DNA from: Blattabacterium cuenoti
Lineage (GTDB): Bacteria; Bacteroidota; Bacteroidia; Flavobacteriales; Blattabacteriaceae
DNA length: 64,000 nucleotides
NCBI RefSeq assembly: GCF_014251815.1
Contig: NZ_CP059202.1
Coordinates: forward strand, 124,001-188,000
Direction: 5' to 3'
Shown here: in pieces, positions 25,995-38,200 of the stretch
How the letters are laid out: every line of letters starts with the position of its first letter
Position numbering within the stretch: the first letter of the stretch is position 1
The notes under the pieces: model-generated
Seen by the model: only the letters and a program-made list of their open reading frames with translations
Told to the model about the DNA's origin: nothing
The model's database searches: none
Made by a program: the position numbers and the translations under genes

Positions 25995-28460
25995 ATGAAT
26001 GAAAGTGAAGGAGAAAAATTGATTTTCATTAATATTGAAGATGAAATGAAGTCATCTTACATAGATTACTCCATGTCTGTTATTATATCCAGAGCACTTC
26101 CTGATGTTAGAGATGGATTGAAACCTGTACATAGAAGAGTACTTTATGGAATGTATCAATTAGGAATTTTTTTTAATAGTTCTTATAAAAAATCTGCTCG
26201 TATTGTTGGAGAGGTATTAGGAAAGTATCATCCGCATGGAGATATTTCTGTTTATGATACTATGGTTCGTATGACTCAAAAATGGACATTGCGTTATCCA
26301 TTAATAGATGGGCAAGGAAATTTTGGATCATTGGATGCGGATCCTCCAGCTGCTATGCGTTATACAGAAGTAAGAATGCAAAAGATATCTGAAGAAATGT
26401 TGTTGGATATCAAAAAAGAAACGGTAGATATGCAATCAAATTTTGATGATTCTTTAGAAGAACCCACCGTATTACCTGCACGAATTCCTAATCTTTTGAT
26501 TAATGGTTCTTCTGGAATTGCAGTTGGAATGGCTACGAATATCCCTCCTCACAATTTAAAGGAAACTATAAACGCTATTTGTGCTTATATAGATAATAAT
26601 GATATATCTATAGAAGAAATCATGAAATATATCAAAGCCCCTGATTTTCCTACAGGTGGAATCATTTATGGATATGACGGAGTGAAAAACGCTTTTCATA
26701 CTGGGAAAGGACGTATTGTTTTACGTGCAAAAATACATTTAGAAGAAATTCATGGAAGACAATGTATCATTGTAGATGAAATCCCTTATCAAGTCAATAA
26801 GGCTGATATGATTGCTAGAACTGTGGAATTGATGAAAGAAGGAAAAATGGAAGGAATTCATCAAATTCGTGATGAATCAGATAGAAATGGATTACGTATT
26901 GTTTACATTTTAAAACAAAATACAAATCCTAATATATTATTGAACAAATTATTTCAATATACTCCTTTACAAACTTATTTTAATGTAAATAATATAGCTT
27001 TAGTCGATGGAAAACCTGTTCAATTAAATATAAAAAGTTTTATACGACATTTTGTAAATCATAGACACAATGTTATTATTCGTCGCACTAAATACGAACT
27101 CAAAAAGTGTCAAAATCGTGTTCATATTTTGTCGGGTTTTTTGAAAATATTGAATGATTTAGATCTTATGATTCAATTAATTCAAAAATCAAAAAATCAT
27201 TATGATGCTTGTGACAGATTGATTCAAAAATTTCAAATATCTAAAAATCAATCGAAATCTATTTTAGATATGAAACTACAAAGTTTAACATCTTTAGAAA
27301 TTAATAAACTTCAAAAAGAACACGATGAACTTGTTAAAAAAATAGAGTTTTTTAAAACTATTTTGAAAGACCATTCCACAAGAATCAAAATTATCAAGGA
27401 AGAACTTTTAGATATCAAGAGAAAATACCAAGATACACGTCGTACACAAATTGATTATTCAGGAAATAAAGTAAACATAGAAGATTTAATTGAAAACGAA
27501 CAAGTTGTTCTTACTATTTCTCATGCTGGCTATATTAAAAGAACATCTTTATCAGAATATAAACGTCAAGGGAGAGGAGGAGTAGGAAATAGAGGAGCGA
27601 CTGCTAGAGAATCAGATTTCTTTAAGCATTTGCTTATAGCAACTAATCATCAATATCTACTTTTTTTTACGGAAAAAGGAAAATGTTTTTGGCTAAGAGT
27701 ATATGAAATACCAGAAGGATCTAAAATTTCTAAAGGAAGAGCTATACAAAATATCATTCATCTTCAACAAGATGATAAAGTAAACGCTTATATATTAACG
27801 GGGGATATTACGAATAAAAAGTATATCAAAGATTATTATGTAATGATGATTACACAAAAAGGTATTATAAAAAAAACATCTTTAGAGAATTATTCTAGAC
27901 CCAGAAAAGACGGAATCAATGCTATTATTATTCGTAAAGGCGATTCTTTATTAGAAGCGATTCTCACTAAAGGTGATAGTCATGTTTTTATTGCTGTAAA
28001 AAGTGGAAGAATTATTCGTTTTTCAGAAAAACAAGTTCGTTCCACTGGAAGAACTTCTTCGGGAGTTATAGGAATTAATATGAATCATAAAGATTCAGTT
28101 GTTGGAATGATATGTGTAGATGTAGAAATAAAAGAAAAAGGACATTTATTAGTGGTTTCTGAAAAAGGATTTGGAAAAAGATCTCATATAAAAGATTATC
28201 GTATAACCAATCGTGGGGGAAAAGGAATTAAAACAATAAATATAACTCAAAAAACAGGAAGCTTAATTTCTGTAAAATACGTCACAGATCAGGACGATTT
28301 GATGATTATTAAAAAATCAGGGATTATTATACGTATTCCTGTATCAGACATAAGAGTTATGGGAAGAACGACACAAGGAGTAAGATTAATAAATTTAAAA
28401 GAAAACGATGCCATAGCTGATGTTGCTAAAGTTTACAAACCGATTATGGATTTTCATTAA
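25995..28460 (+). CDS. gyrA: DNA gyrase subunit A
   Basis: It is the DNA-cleaving subunit that introduces negative supercoils with GyrB. The 821-residue frame has [21 protein letters not shown] (in parts), the DNA-gate region [15 protein letters not shown], the catalytic Tyr in [10 protein letters not shown] (near residue 119) and a long coiled coil (about 370-500). The C-terminal beta-pinwheel carries a GyrA-box-like [11 protein letters not shown] where E. coli has QRRGGKG; this form is, to my recollection, usual in Bacteroidota. The stop overlaps convergent prc by 17 bp. Confidence 0.97.
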   Translation: MNESEGEKLIFINIEDEMKSSYIDYSMSVIISRALPDVRDGLKPVHRRVLYGMYQLGIFFNSSYKKSARIVGEVLGKYHPHGDISVYDTMVRMTQKWTLRYPLIDGQGNFGSLDADPPAAMRYTEVRMQKISEEMLLDIKKETVDMQSNFDDSLEEPTVLPARIPNLLINGSSGIAVGMATNIPPHNLKETINAICAYIDNNDISIEEIMKYIKAPDFPTGGIIYGYDGVKNAFHTGKGRIVLRAKIHLEEIHGRQCIIVDEIPYQVNKADMIARTVELMKEGKMEGIHQIRDESDRNGLRIVYILKQNTNPNILLNKLFQYTPLQTYFNVNNIALVDGKPVQLNIKSFIRHFVNHRHNVIIRRTKYELKKCQNRVHILSGFLKILNDLDLMIQLIQKSKNHYDACDRLIQKFQISKNQSKSILDMKLQSLTSLEINKLQKEHDELVKKIEFFKTILKDHSTRIKIIKEELLDIKRKYQDTRRTQIDYSGNKVNIEDLIENEQVVLTISHAGYIKRTSLSEYKRQGRGGVGNRGATARESDFFKHLLIATNHQYLLFFTEKGKCFWLRVYEIPEGSKISKGRAIQNIIHLQQDDKVNAYILTGDITNKKYIKDYYVMMITQKGIIKKTSLENYSRPRKDGINAIIIRKGDSLLEAILTKGDSHVFIAVKSGRIIRFSEKQVRSTGRTSSGVIGINMNHKDSVVGMICVDVEIKEKGHLLVVSEKGFGKRSHIKDYRITNRGGKGIKTINITQKTGSLISVKYVTDQDDLMIIKKSGIIIRIPVSDIRVMGRTTQGVRLINLKENDAIADVAKVYKPIMDFH

Positions 28461-30573
28461 AATCTCTAAAATCTCGTAATATATTAATACATTCTGCTAT
28501 ATAAAAATCTTTTTTTATATTTTTTATCCATTTTTTTTGTTCTTTTGATTCTTTTATTGTAATGATTTTTTGATAAGGCGTAAAAGATTGTGCCCCATAT
28601 ATATATAGACAATTTTTAAGTTTTTTAAAATTTTCATTTCTTCTTTTTATTTTTAAATTTTCATAATAAAATTCTTCCCAATTCAAAGGAAATTGTTTCT
28701 CATTAGATAATTTATTTTCTAATAATTGTATTTTTTTATAAACAGCAATAAAACCCTTATTTTTCTTTAAACGTTTTTCACTTTTATGTTTAATATTTTC
28801 TAAATACAAATTATTATAATAAAAATGAATAGAGGAAATAGGATCCGTATAATCCCATTTCATAGAATTCGTTTGATTTTTTTCCATATATTTTGATAAT
28901 ATACTTGTTGTATTACTTGGAATAACAATATCTGACTTCACTCCCTTTAATTGAGTAGACCCCCCATTTACACGATAGAATTTATTAGTAGTAAATTTTA
29001 ATGCACCTAGCTTATCATTATAAAATAAAAATCTATTTAATGGATAAACAGCTTGTATGGTTCCCTTCCCATATGTTTGAGGGCTTCCCACAACAATCCC
29101 TCTTTTATAATCTGCTATAGCCGCAGCAAGAATTTCAGAAGCAGAAGCAGATAGTTCATTTACAAGGACGACAAGAGGTCCTGTCCATAAAATTTTTTTT
29201 TCATGACTTTTAAGTATCTTTTTTTTTTTATTAGGCTTTCCTATTTGTATAATAGGAACTTTTCCTAAAAAAAAACCTGCAATTTCTATTACAGTAGATA
29301 AAGATCCTCCTCCATTATTTCTTATATCAATCAAAATTCCTTTTACATTTTCTTTTTTAAGTCCTTGAATGATTTGTTTCATGTCTTTAGCTGCGTTTCT
29401 ACCATTTTTATTTTCAGGATTAAAATAAAATTCTGGCAAACAAATCAAACCATATTTATTTTGATTTTTGTCCAAAATTATAACACTTTTTGCAAAAATT
29501 TCTTTTTTTTCAATTACATCTCTAATAAGAATCACTTCTTCTATAGATCCATTTTTCTTTTGAATTGTTAATTTCACTTTACTTCCTTTTTTTCCTCTTA
29601 TCAAACGGATTGAATTTTCTAATAACATACCTACGATGTTTTTTGATTCTGAGTTGACATTTTTTGCTACTCGTATAATTTTATCTCCTATTTCTATTTT
29701 TTTATTTTTCCACGCAGGTCCACCAGGAATGATTTTAACAACAGTAGGATATCCTTTTTCATCTTGTAATTCTACACCAATTCCTTGAGTTTGTCCAGAT
29801 ATGTTAAAATCAAAAATTTCTTTCTCCCTAGGCGAAAAATAATTAGTATGAGGATCATATTGAGAAGTTATAGTATTAACATATATAGAAAACCAATCGG
29901 ATTCTTTTCTTATTTTTAATTTTCTGAAATATTCCTGAATATACTCTTCCACCTTTTTTCTTGATTTTCTTTCATTATTAAAAAATATGTTTTTCCAAAT
30001 TTTTTTCTGCTTTATGAAAGGAATTTTTTTTTGATTCGTGGAAGTGATGATTTCTAATAAAGTCATATATTTCAAGTACTTTCTCCATTTTTCAATCCAT
30101 TCTTTTTTATTTTTGGGATAAAAAAGTTTTTCCTCTATGATAGGGTACATTTCTTTTTTATTAAAATTAAAAGATGTTTTTAATATTTGAAAACATATAA
30201 ATTCTGCTTCTTTTATTCTTTGAAAAAAACGTTTCATAATAATATTAAAAAAGGTAGGATCTCCATAAATCCAAAAATCATCTATTTTTTCTTTATATAA
30301 AGAAAGATCTTCTACATCTTTTTGAAAAAAAAAACGTTTATGATTATCTAATTTTTCAAAATATTCATTATATACTTTATGTGAAAAATTATTATCTATA
30401 GAAATAGGATTTGGATGTAAAAAATAAAGTGTTTTATATATTGTTTTGAGTATTACACGATGTTTTTCCTGTTCTCCTTCTCCTAATGGAGAACAAAAAC
30501 TTAATGAAAAAACAAGAAAAAAACCAATTATTATGTATTTAATATCATTCAGTTTTTTGATTTTAGTATTCAC
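28444..30573 (-). CDS. prc: Carboxy-terminal processing protease Prc/Tsp (S41 family)
   Basis: A 709-residue periplasmic serine protease that trims protein C-termini. The N-terminus has a hydrophobic signal stretch ([14 protein letters not shown]); the Cys after LSF could be lipidated. The middle has a PDZ domain (about residues 240-330: [20 protein letters not shown], then [15 protein letters not shown]). The S41 core carries [12 protein letters not shown], the nucleophile region [20 protein letters not shown] and the catalytic Lys region [12 protein letters not shown]. The Tsp-type C-terminal domain follows. The long form, rather than the short CtpA form, fits Bacteroidota. It overlaps the gyrA end and is divergent from surE. 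Confidence 0.94.
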   Translation of the reverse strand: MNTKIKKLNDIKYIIIGFFLVFSLSFCSPLGEGEQEKHRVILKTIYKTLYFLHPNPISIDNNFSHKVYNEYFEKLDNHKRFFFQKDVEDLSLYKEKIDDFWIYGDPTFFNIIMKRFFQRIKEAEFICFQILKTSFNFNKKEMYPIIEEKLFYPKNKKEWIEKWRKYLKYMTLLEIITSTNQKKIPFIKQKKIWKNIFFNNERKSRKKVEEYIQEYFRKLKIRKESDWFSIYVNTITSQYDPHTNYFSPREKEIFDFNISGQTQGIGVELQDEKGYPTVVKIIPGGPAWKNKKIEIGDKIIRVAKNVNSESKNIVGMLLENSIRLIRGKKGSKVKLTIQKKNGSIEEVILIRDVIEKKEIFAKSVIILDKNQNKYGLICLPEFYFNPENKNGRNAAKDMKQIIQGLKKENVKGILIDIRNNGGGSLSTVIEIAGFFLGKVPIIQIGKPNKKKKILKSHEKKILWTGPLVVLVNELSASASEILAAAIADYKRGIVVGSPQTYGKGTIQAVYPLNRFLFYNDKLGALKFTTNKFYRVNGGSTQLKGVKSDIVIPSNTTSILSKYMEKNQTNSMKWDYTDPISSIHFYYNNLYLENIKHKSEKRLKKNKGFIAVYKKIQLLENKLSNEKQFPLNWEEFYYENLKIKRRNENFKKLKNCLYIYGAQSFTPYQKIITIKESKEQKKWIKNIKKDFYIAECINILRDFRDFNENP

Positions 30574-30589
30574 AATTGAAAAATTTTAG

Positions 30590-30620
30590 CAAAATTATAA
30601 TATATAATATATAAATTAAA
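30590..30620 (-). promoter_or_regulatory. prc: Candidate prc promoter
   Basis: On the minus strand, TTTA (30617-30620, one mismatch to the -33 TTTG) is followed after 19 bases by TAATTTTG (30590-30597), an exact TAnnTTTG -7 match. The -7 lies 16 bp before the prc ATG. Spacing equals the usual Bacteroidota value. Confidence 0.45.
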
Positions 30621-30641
30621 CATCTTTTTTTATATTATAAA

Positions 30642-31463
30642 ATGAACGAAAAACCAATTATTTTAGTTACAAATGATGATGGAATCATTGCTCCAGGTAT
30701 TAGAGCGCTCGTTCACTCTATGAATCTTTTAGGAGATGTGTATGTAGTCGCCCCGAATAAACCTCAATCTGGAGTAGGACATGGAATAACAATGAATACA
30801 ATATTATATTGTGATTCAGTAAAAATAGATAATGGAAATCAAAAAGAATGGGAATGTTCTGGAACTCCGGTTGATTGTGTCAAATTAGCAATTAGTGATC
30901 TTCTTCCAAGAAAACCTGATATATGTGTATCAGGGATTAATCATGGATCAAATTCTTCTGTAAATATTGTCTATTCTGGAACTGTATCCGCTGTTATTGA
31001 AGCAAGTATAGAGGGAATTCCATCTGTAGGATTTTCTCTTTTAGATTTCGATTGGAACGCTGATTTTGAACCATCTAAAAAATATGTATCTCAAATCGTT
31101 GAGAAAATTCTTTGCAACCCTATTCCGGAACAAACAATTACTTTGAATGTCAATATTCCTAAATTAAAAAAAGAAGAAATCAAAGGAATTAAAATATGTA
31201 GACAAGCGGAATCTAGGTGGAAAGAGAGTTTTGATAAACGTTCCAATCCTAAAGGAAGGACTTACTATTGGTTAGTAGGAGATTTTGTGGATTTGGATGA
31301 AAAAATGGATACAGATGAATGGGCGTTAAAAAATGGATATGTGTCTATTGTTCCTATTCAATTTGATTTTACGAATTACACTATTTTAAATATCTTAAAA
31401 TCTTGGAATTTTATTGTATTATTTATTTTTTATTTTGTATACACCAATTTATTATCAATTTAA
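30642..31463 (+). CDS. surE: 5'/3'-nucleotidase SurE
   Basis: A metal-dependent phosphatase of nucleoside monophosphates. The 273-residue frame has the family start ILVTNDDGIIAPGIRAL with the metal-binding Asp-Asp, VVAPNKPQSGVGHGIT, SGTPVDCVKLAI and SGINHGSNSSVNIVYSGTV with the metal Asn. SurE usually ends shortly after the DFTNY segment. Here the frame runs on for about 17 residues as a hydrophobic tail (IVLFIFYFVYTNLLSI), perhaps because the ancestral stop codon was lost. It is 15 bp before ruvB. Confidence 0.95.
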   Translation: MNEKPIILVTNDDGIIAPGIRALVHSMNLLGDVYVVAPNKPQSGVGHGITMNTILYCDSVKIDNGNQKEWECSGTPVDCVKLAISDLLPRKPDICVSGINHGSNSSVNIVYSGTVSAVIEASIEGIPSVGFSLLDFDWNADFEPSKKYVSQIVEKILCNPIPEQTITLNVNIPKLKKEEIKGIKICRQAESRWKESFDKRSNPKGRTYYWLVGDFVDLDEKMDTDEWALKNGYVSIVPIQFDFTNYTILNILKSWNFIVLFIFYFVYTNLLSI

Positions 31464-31478
31464 ATATCAAAATATATA

Positions 31479-32444
31479 GTGTCATCCTTTTTAGAGAGAT
31501 CTTTAACTCCTCAAAAAATACGTGATTTTATTGGACAATATGAAATATTGAATAATCTAAAAATTTTTATTCAGGCTGCTAAAAAAAGAAAAGAAGCTTT
31601 AGATCATATTTTATTTCATGGTCCTCCAGGATTGGGAAAAACAACACTTGCTCATATCGTAGCTCATGAATTGTCTGTGAACATTACGGTTACTTCAGGT
31701 GCTGTTTTAGATAAGCCTGGAGATTTAGCTGGATTACTGATTCATTTAAAGATAAATGATGTTATTTTTATTGATGAAATCCATCGTCTTTCTCCAACAG
31801 TTGAGGAATATTTATATTCAGCTATGGAAAATTATAAAATAGATATTATCATAGATTCTGGATCCAATGCAAAATCAGTACAAATAGATTTATCTCCTTT
31901 CACTTTAATAGGAGCCACCACAAGATCAGGTTTACTCACAGCTCCTATGCGTTCTAGATTTGGTATTAATTTTCGTCTTAGTTATTATAAAAAAAAATTA
32001 TTAAATGATATTGTAAATCGTAGTGCAAGATTATTAAATACCCCAATAACGGAAGAAGCGTCTTATGAAATTGCTAACAGAAGCCGTGGAACTCCACGTA
32101 TAGCTAATGCTTTATTACGTAGAATTCGTGATTTTGCACAAATAAAAGGAAATGGGACTATAGATATAAACATATGTAATTTAGGATTAGAAGCTCTTCA
32201 TGTAGATAAACATGGATTAGATGAAATGGACAACAGAATTCTTTCATATATCATAAATCATTTTAAGGGAGGACCTGTCGGAATCAATACTATAGCAACA
32301 GCTGTTAGTGAAAATTCAGACACGATAGAAGAAGTTTATGAGCCTTTTCTTATTCAGGAAGGATACTTAATTCGAACACCTAGAGGAAGAAAGGCTACAG
32401 AATTAGCTTATCAGCATATAAAACGAAATTCTAAAAAAAAATAG
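31479..32444 (+). CDS. ruvB: Holliday junction branch migration helicase RuvB
   Basis: The AAA+ motor of RuvABC. The 321-residue frame starts at GTG (31479) and has Walker A in HGPPGLGKTTLAH, Walker B in IFIDEIHRL, sensor motif IGATTRSGLL with the Arg finger region APMRSRFG, and the winged-helix end GGPVGINTIATAVSE. It is about 20 residues shorter at the N-terminus than usual, starting near LTPQKIRDFIGQ. No ATG is seen upstream in frame before the surE end. Confidence 0.95.
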   Translation: MSSFLERSLTPQKIRDFIGQYEILNNLKIFIQAAKKRKEALDHILFHGPPGLGKTTLAHIVAHELSVNITVTSGAVLDKPGDLAGLLIHLKINDVIFIDEIHRLSPTVEEYLYSAMENYKIDIIIDSGSNAKSVQIDLSPFTLIGATTRSGLLTAPMRSRFGINFRLSYYKKKLLNDIVNRSARLLNTPITEEASYEIANRSRGTPRIANALLRRIRDFAQIKGNGTIDINICNLGLEALHVDKHGLDEMDNRILSYIINHFKGGPVGINTIATAVSENSDTIEEVYEPFLIQEGYLIRTPRGRKATELAYQHIKRNSKKK

Positions 32445-32510
32445 AATTTTTATTATATATTCATTCATAAGAATTAACTTTGTTGAAAGTTGTTAAAAAA
32501 ATCAATATAC

Positions 32511-33806
32511 ATGCCTTCAAATGTTATTGTGGGTCTCCAATGGGGTGACGAGGGAAAAGGAAAAATTACAGACTTACTTTCTAAAAATTCTGATTATGTA
32601 ATTCGTTACCAAGGGGGGAATAATTCAGGCCATTCTATTCATATTAAAAACCGTCATTTTGTTCTTCATTTAGTTCCTTCTGGAGTTATTTATTCTAATG
32701 TGAAATGTATCGTTGGTCCTGGAGTCGTAGTCGATCCCAAATCTTTTATACAAGAAATACAGAATTTAGAATCAATGGGGATCAGTACATCTAAAGTTTT
32801 TTTATCAAAAAGAGCACATATCACGATGCCTTATCATAATTTATTAGATCAATATCAAGAAGAAGCATTAGGTGATAAATCTATTGGGACTACACATAAA
32901 GGGATTGGTCCTACTTATGTAGATAAAATCGCCCGTACAGGAATTCGTGTTTTAGATCTATTAAATTTAGAAGTTTTTTATAAAAAACTAAAATATAATG
33001 TTGATTTTAAAAATCAGATTTTTACAAAAATTTTCCAAAAGAACCCTATTTCTTTTCAATCTATTTATGAAGAATATGTAGAATATGCGAAAATAATTTC
33101 TGATCGTATTGTAGATGCTGTTTATGAAATTCATAATGCTTTTCGTAACAAAAAAAAGATTTTATTTGAAGGCGCTCAAGCTATGTTATTGGATATAAAT
33201 TATGGAACATATCCATATGTTACGACTTCTTCTACCTCTACAGGAGGTGTATGTACAGGAACCGGTATCCCCCCAAACTTTTTAAAAAATTTTATAGGAA
33301 TAACAAAAGCATATTGTACTCGTGTTGGTTTTGGTCCTTTTCCTACGGAAATAAAAAATAAAATGGGGAATATAATACGTCAGAAAGGGAATGAATATGG
33401 AGCAACTACAAAACGTCCCAGACGATGCGGATGGTTAGATTTAATAGCCCTTAAATACTCTTGTATGATTAATGGAATCAATTATTTAGTAATTACAAAA
33501 CTTGATGTTTTAAGTGAATTACAAACTATTAAAATATGTGTAAAATATAAATATGATGATAATATTATTCAATATTTTCCATCAAATATAGAACAAAATG
33601 TTAAAGGGGTTTATTTAGATTTACCTGGATGGAAAGAAGACATATCTCATATTTGTGAGTATGAAGATTTACCGAAAAATTGTATAAAATATATTAGATT
33701 TATTGAAGATTATCTGAATTTGGAAATTATATTAATTTCTGTAGGTTCTGAAAGAAATCAGAATATTATTAAAAATAAGCCTTTATTTTTGAAAATTTTT
33801 ACTTAA
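32511..33806 (+). CDS. purA: Adenylosuccinate synthetase
   Basis: It joins IMP and aspartate using GTP, the first step to AMP. The P-loop IVGLQWGDEGKGKITDLL opens the protein. The catalytic His is in NNSGHSIHI, followed by KGIGPTYVDKIARTGIRV, the IMP-binding YPYVTTSSTSTGG and TKRPRRCGWLDLIALK. The ATG at 32511 gives 431 residues with the P-loop directly at the N-terminus. A TTG seven codons upstream is open but not needed. It is the first gene of the purine cluster that runs to guaA. Confidence 0.97.
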   Translation: MPSNVIVGLQWGDEGKGKITDLLSKNSDYVIRYQGGNNSGHSIHIKNRHFVLHLVPSGVIYSNVKCIVGPGVVVDPKSFIQEIQNLESMGISTSKVFLSKRAHITMPYHNLLDQYQEEALGDKSIGTTHKGIGPTYVDKIARTGIRVLDLLNLEVFYKKLKYNVDFKNQIFTKIFQKNPISFQSIYEEYVEYAKIISDRIVDAVYEIHNAFRNKKKILFEGAQAMLLDINYGTYPYVTTSSTSTGGVCTGTGIPPNFLKNFIGITKAYCTRVGFGPFPTEIKNKMGNIIRQKGNEYGATTKRPRRCGWLDLIALKYSCMINGINYLVITKLDVLSELQTIKICVKYKYDDNIIQYFPSNIEQNVKGVYLDLPGWKEDISHICEYEDLPKNCIKYIRFIEDYLNLEIILISVGSERNQNIIKNKPLFLKIFT

Positions 33807-33813
33807 AAATTTT

Positions 33814-35253
33814 GTGGAAAAATATAAAAATCCTTTAGTAGAACGATATAGCAGTAAAGAAATGTTATATAATTTTTCTCCTAAAAAAAAGTTTCTTATT
33901 TGGAGAAAGTTATGGTTGTATTTGGCAGAAATTCAAAAAGAATTAGGATTAAATATTAGCGAAGAACAAATATATGATTTAAAGACCCATTTACACAACA
34001 TTGATTGGAATAGAGTTTCTTTTTATGAAAAAAAATTTCGTCATGATGTTATGGCTCATTTATATGCTTTTGGAGAAAAAGCAACTATAGCTAGGCCTAT
34101 TATACATTTGGGGGTTACAAGCGCATTTTTAGGAGATAACACGGATATTATTCTAATCCGTGACGGATTGGAAATTTTATTAAAAAAATTGATTAATATT
34201 ATTTTTCGTCTTAGAAATTTTGCTTTAGAATATCATAATACTCCTACCTTAGCTTTTACTCATTATCAACCTGCACAATTAACTACTGTAGGAAAACGTT
34301 CTTCTTTATGGTTACAAAGCTTACTTCTAGATTTAGAAGAATTAGAATTTAGATTGAAAAATATTCATTTTAGAGGAGTTAAAGGAACTGTAGGAACAGC
34401 AGATAGTTTCAAAGAATTATTTGATGGAGATTTACAAAAAGTAAAAGATTTAGAAAAAAAGTTATCTAGTAAATTTAGATTTAAAAATGTGTTTTCCATA
34501 ACAGGACAAACTTACGACAGAAAAGTCGATGCTCAAATACTAAATTTATTATCTAATATATCTCAATCTTCTCATAAATTTAGCAATGATTTACGTTTGT
34601 TACAAAATTTAAAAGAAATGGAAGAACCATTTGAAAAAGAGCAAATTGGATCTAGTGCTATGGCTTACAAACGGAATCCAATACGTAGTGAACGTATCGC
34701 TTCTTTAGCGAAATATGTTATTTCTTTATCTAATAGTTCTGCTTTAGTTGCAGCAACTCAATGGTTAGAACGTACTTTAGACGATTCTGCAAATAGAAGA
34801 TTAGTTATAGGACAATCATTTTTATCTGTAGATTCTATTTTGATGATTTGGAATAATATATTAGAAAATATTGTCGTATATCCCAATATTATTGATAAAC
34901 ATATAAGAGAAGAACTTCCTTTTTTAATTACTGAATATCTTATTGTGGAATGTGTTAAAAAGGGAGCAGACAGACAAGATATTCATGAAAGGATAAGAAT
35001 TCATTCTATGGCTACAAATGATCAAATTAAATTGAAAGGAATGGAAAATGATTTTATAAAACGTATCTTAGATGATCAAAAAATTCCGATTCATGATGAA
35101 GAAAAAATAAAAAAAATTATGAATCCTAAGAATTTTACAGGATTTTCTTCAGATCAAACTTTAGAATTCATTGAGACAAAAGTTAACCCTATATTAAATC
35201 GTTTTCATCATCTAATTGATTATGATATATCTAATATGGATAAACGAATTTAA
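33814..35253 (+). CDS. purB: Adenylosuccinate lyase (eukaryote-like type)
   Basis: It acts twice in purine synthesis: SAICAR to AICAR, and adenylosuccinate to AMP. The 479-residue frame starts at GTG and has the lyase signature GSSAMAYKRNPIRSERIASL near residue 285. The length and the segments RHDVMAHLYAFG, LGDNTDIILIRDGL, FTHYQPAQLTTVGKR, FRGVKGTVGT, LKEMEEPFEKEQIG and ERTLDDSANRR resemble animal adenylosuccinate lyase (about 484 residues) more than the usual bacterial PurB of about 430-455. It is 7 bp after purA and 9 bp before purL. Function is not in doubt; origin is. Confidence 0.96.
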   Translation: MEKYKNPLVERYSSKEMLYNFSPKKKFLIWRKLWLYLAEIQKELGLNISEEQIYDLKTHLHNIDWNRVSFYEKKFRHDVMAHLYAFGEKATIARPIIHLGVTSAFLGDNTDIILIRDGLEILLKKLINIIFRLRNFALEYHNTPTLAFTHYQPAQLTTVGKRSSLWLQSLLLDLEELEFRLKNIHFRGVKGTVGTADSFKELFDGDLQKVKDLEKKLSSKFRFKNVFSITGQTYDRKVDAQILNLLSNISQSSHKFSNDLRLLQNLKEMEEPFEKEQIGSSAMAYKRNPIRSERIASLAKYVISLSNSSALVAATQWLERTLDDSANRRLVIGQSFLSVDSILMIWNNILENIVVYPNIIDKHIREELPFLITEYLIVECVKKGADRQDIHERIRIHSMATNDQIKLKGMENDFIKRILDDQKIPIHDEEKIKKIMNPKNFTGFSSDQTLEFIETKVNPILNRFHHLIDYDISNMDKRI

Positions 35254-35262
35254 CATATAGAT

Positions 35263-38200
35263 ATGAATTTTAGAATTTATATACAAAAAAGAAGTCCTTT
35301 TGATATTGATTCTAGAAAATTATACAATGAATTAAAACATATGAATATTTCATTGTATAATGTAGTAATATATCATATATATGATATATTTAATATAAAT
35401 GAAAAACTATTTTTAGAAAGTTTATCAAAGGTTTTTGTCGATCCTGTTACAGATATTTTGCATAGAAATATCCATTTAAATACTTCATATATAGAATATT
35501 TTACAGAAAAGTATGATGATAGAGCTCATGCAGCTATACAATGTATCAAAGTTATAGATCGTAAATCTACGATGGTTTCTGTAAAAACAGGCCAGTTAAT
35601 TAAATTGATTGGTATGAAAAAAAAACAAGATTTTTACAAAATTAAAAAATTTTATTCCTGCTCCAGTGCAAAAAATACACAAAACAATAAAAATGAGGAG
35701 AAGATTATAAATAATTTTATTAATTTTTCTGTTGAAAAAATAAAAAAAATCCATGATAAGTGGAATCTTTCTATGAATATAAATGATTTATTATTCATAC
35801 AAAAATATTTTTCTGAAGAAAAACGAAATCCAACCCCATCAGAATTACGTATATTTGACGTTTATTGGTCTGATCATTGTCGTCATACAACATTTTTTAC
35901 TACATTGAAAAATATATCTTTTTATGGTTCATTAAAAAAAACATATCAAAATATATTTAGAAAATATTTAAAGGATAGATATTTAATAGGAAGATCAAAA
36001 TATCCTATAAATTTTATGGATTTATCTAGTCTTCCTGCTAAAATTCTTTATGAAAAGGGTAAATTAACGAATTATGTTTCGTCAGATGAACACAATGCGT
36101 GTATTATAATGATAAATGTAGATTTTACAGATAAAAATGAAAAAGAAAAATGGTATTTATTGTTTAAAAATGAAACTCATAATCATCCTACTGAAATTGA
36201 TCCTTTTGGAGGAGCTTCTACTTGTATAGGAGGGGCTATTCGTGATCCTTTATCTGGGAGAGCTTTTGTTTATCAAGGACTTAGATTAAGTGGAGCGGCT
36301 AATCCTATGAATTCAAAAACTATTTATGGAAAATTACCACAAAAAAAAATTTGTTTTGAATCCGCATGTGGCTATAGTTCTTATGGAAATCAAGTAGGAT
36401 TACCAACAACTCATGTTCATGAAATTTATCATGAAGGATATAGAGCTAAAAGAATGGAAATTGGTATGGTTGTTGGGGCCGTCCCTGTTGATTTTGTAAA
36501 ACAGGATAAACCTAAAAAAGGAGATGTTATTTTGTTAATTGGGGGGGGTACAGGAAAAGAAGGAATTGGAGGAGCGACTGATTCTTCTAAGGAATCTCAA
36601 GAACAGGATTATAATTTACAAAATCATAATCATATAAAAGGAAATCCAATAACGGAAAGAAAAATTCAAAGACTTTTTAGAAAAAAAGAAGCTGTTTCTT
36701 TAATAAAAAAATGCAATGATTTAGGGGCAGGAGGAGCTGCTGTAGCTATAAGCGAGTTAAGCGATAGTTTAGTTCTTTATTTAGATAAAATTCCAATAAG
36801 AGACAAAGATACAAAAAATATAAAAGACATAGAAATTGCACTTTCTGAGTCCCAAGAAAGGATGGCTGTAATATTAGACCCCAAAGACGTAAAAAAATTT
36901 ATTTTTTTTTCTCGTGAAGAAAATATAATGTCTGTACCTATTGGGGAAATCACTGATAATAAACGCATTATTTTTTATTATAGAAAAAAAGAAATTTTTA
37001 ATGTAAAAAGTTCTTTTTTGAATACAAAAGGATGTCATAAAGAAAAAGTTGTTCGTGTGAATTCTCCCATTTCAGTTTCTCCTTTTAATAAATCAAAAAA
37101 AATTATTTTCAGTAAAAAAACATTTTTAAATACACTTTCTGAATTGAATATAGCTTCTCAAAAAAGTTTAGTAGAAATGTTTGATAGTACTGTAGGCGGT
37201 ACTACAGTTTTAATGCCTTTTGGAGGAAGATATCAAATGACTCCATCTGAAGGGAGTGTACAAAAAATACCTGTTTTAAGAGGAAACACAAATACAGTCA
37301 GTTTGGTATCTTGGGGATTTCATCCTGAAGTTTCTGTTTGGAGTCCATTTCATGGAGGAGCTTATGCTATTGTAGAGTGTATTTCTAAAATTGTTTCTAT
37401 GGGAGGAAATTATAGAAATACTTATTTTAGTTTTCAAGAATATTATCGAAAATTGGATGATGATCCAGAAAACTGGGGGAAACCTTTTTCCGCTTTGTTA
37501 GGCGCTTATCACGCTCAAATGTCATTAGAATTAGCTTCTATAGGCGGGAAAGACTCTATGTCTGGAACATATAAAAATTTGCATGTTCCACCAACATTTA
37601 TCGCTTTTGGCGTATCTACAGGTTTATGTTCCAATATTATATCTCCTGAATTTAAAAAAGAAGGAAATAAAATTTATTTGTACTATCATAATCCATTGGA
37701 TAACGAAATGCCTGATTTTAATTCTATCAAAAAAGCCTATGATCAAGTTTATGAGGGAATTTGTTCAGGAAAAATTGTTTCGGTAAAAACAATAAAAGAT
37801 GGAGGAATTTCTGTTGCTATTGCTAACATGTCTTTTGGAAATCGTTTAGGAGCAGTTATTGATTATAATGATCATTTACTGGAAACAAATATAGGGTCCT
37901 TAATTATAGAATCTTCATCTTCCATTTCATGGAATAATTTTATTCCGATAGGAGAAGTCATTTCTTGTAAGCATTTGAACTTTAATGGAATTTATATTGA
38001 TATAGAGGAATCTATAAAAAGTTGGTTAAAAACTTTTTATCCTATTTTTTCCTATACATCCTATAAAAATGAAAATGAAGGAGAAAAAGAAAACAGGATT
38101 CAAAAACAAAAAGTAGAAAACATTAAACAAGAAGGAAAACATAACCCCATGATATGGAAATGCAAATTTAAAAAAAAAGGAAAACCTCATGTGTTTATTC

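Noticed and set aside
36541..36551. G8 run in purL resembling the prfA G9 run
   Set aside because: It encodes the conserved GGGT motif of the FGAM synthase family, so protein constraint explains it.
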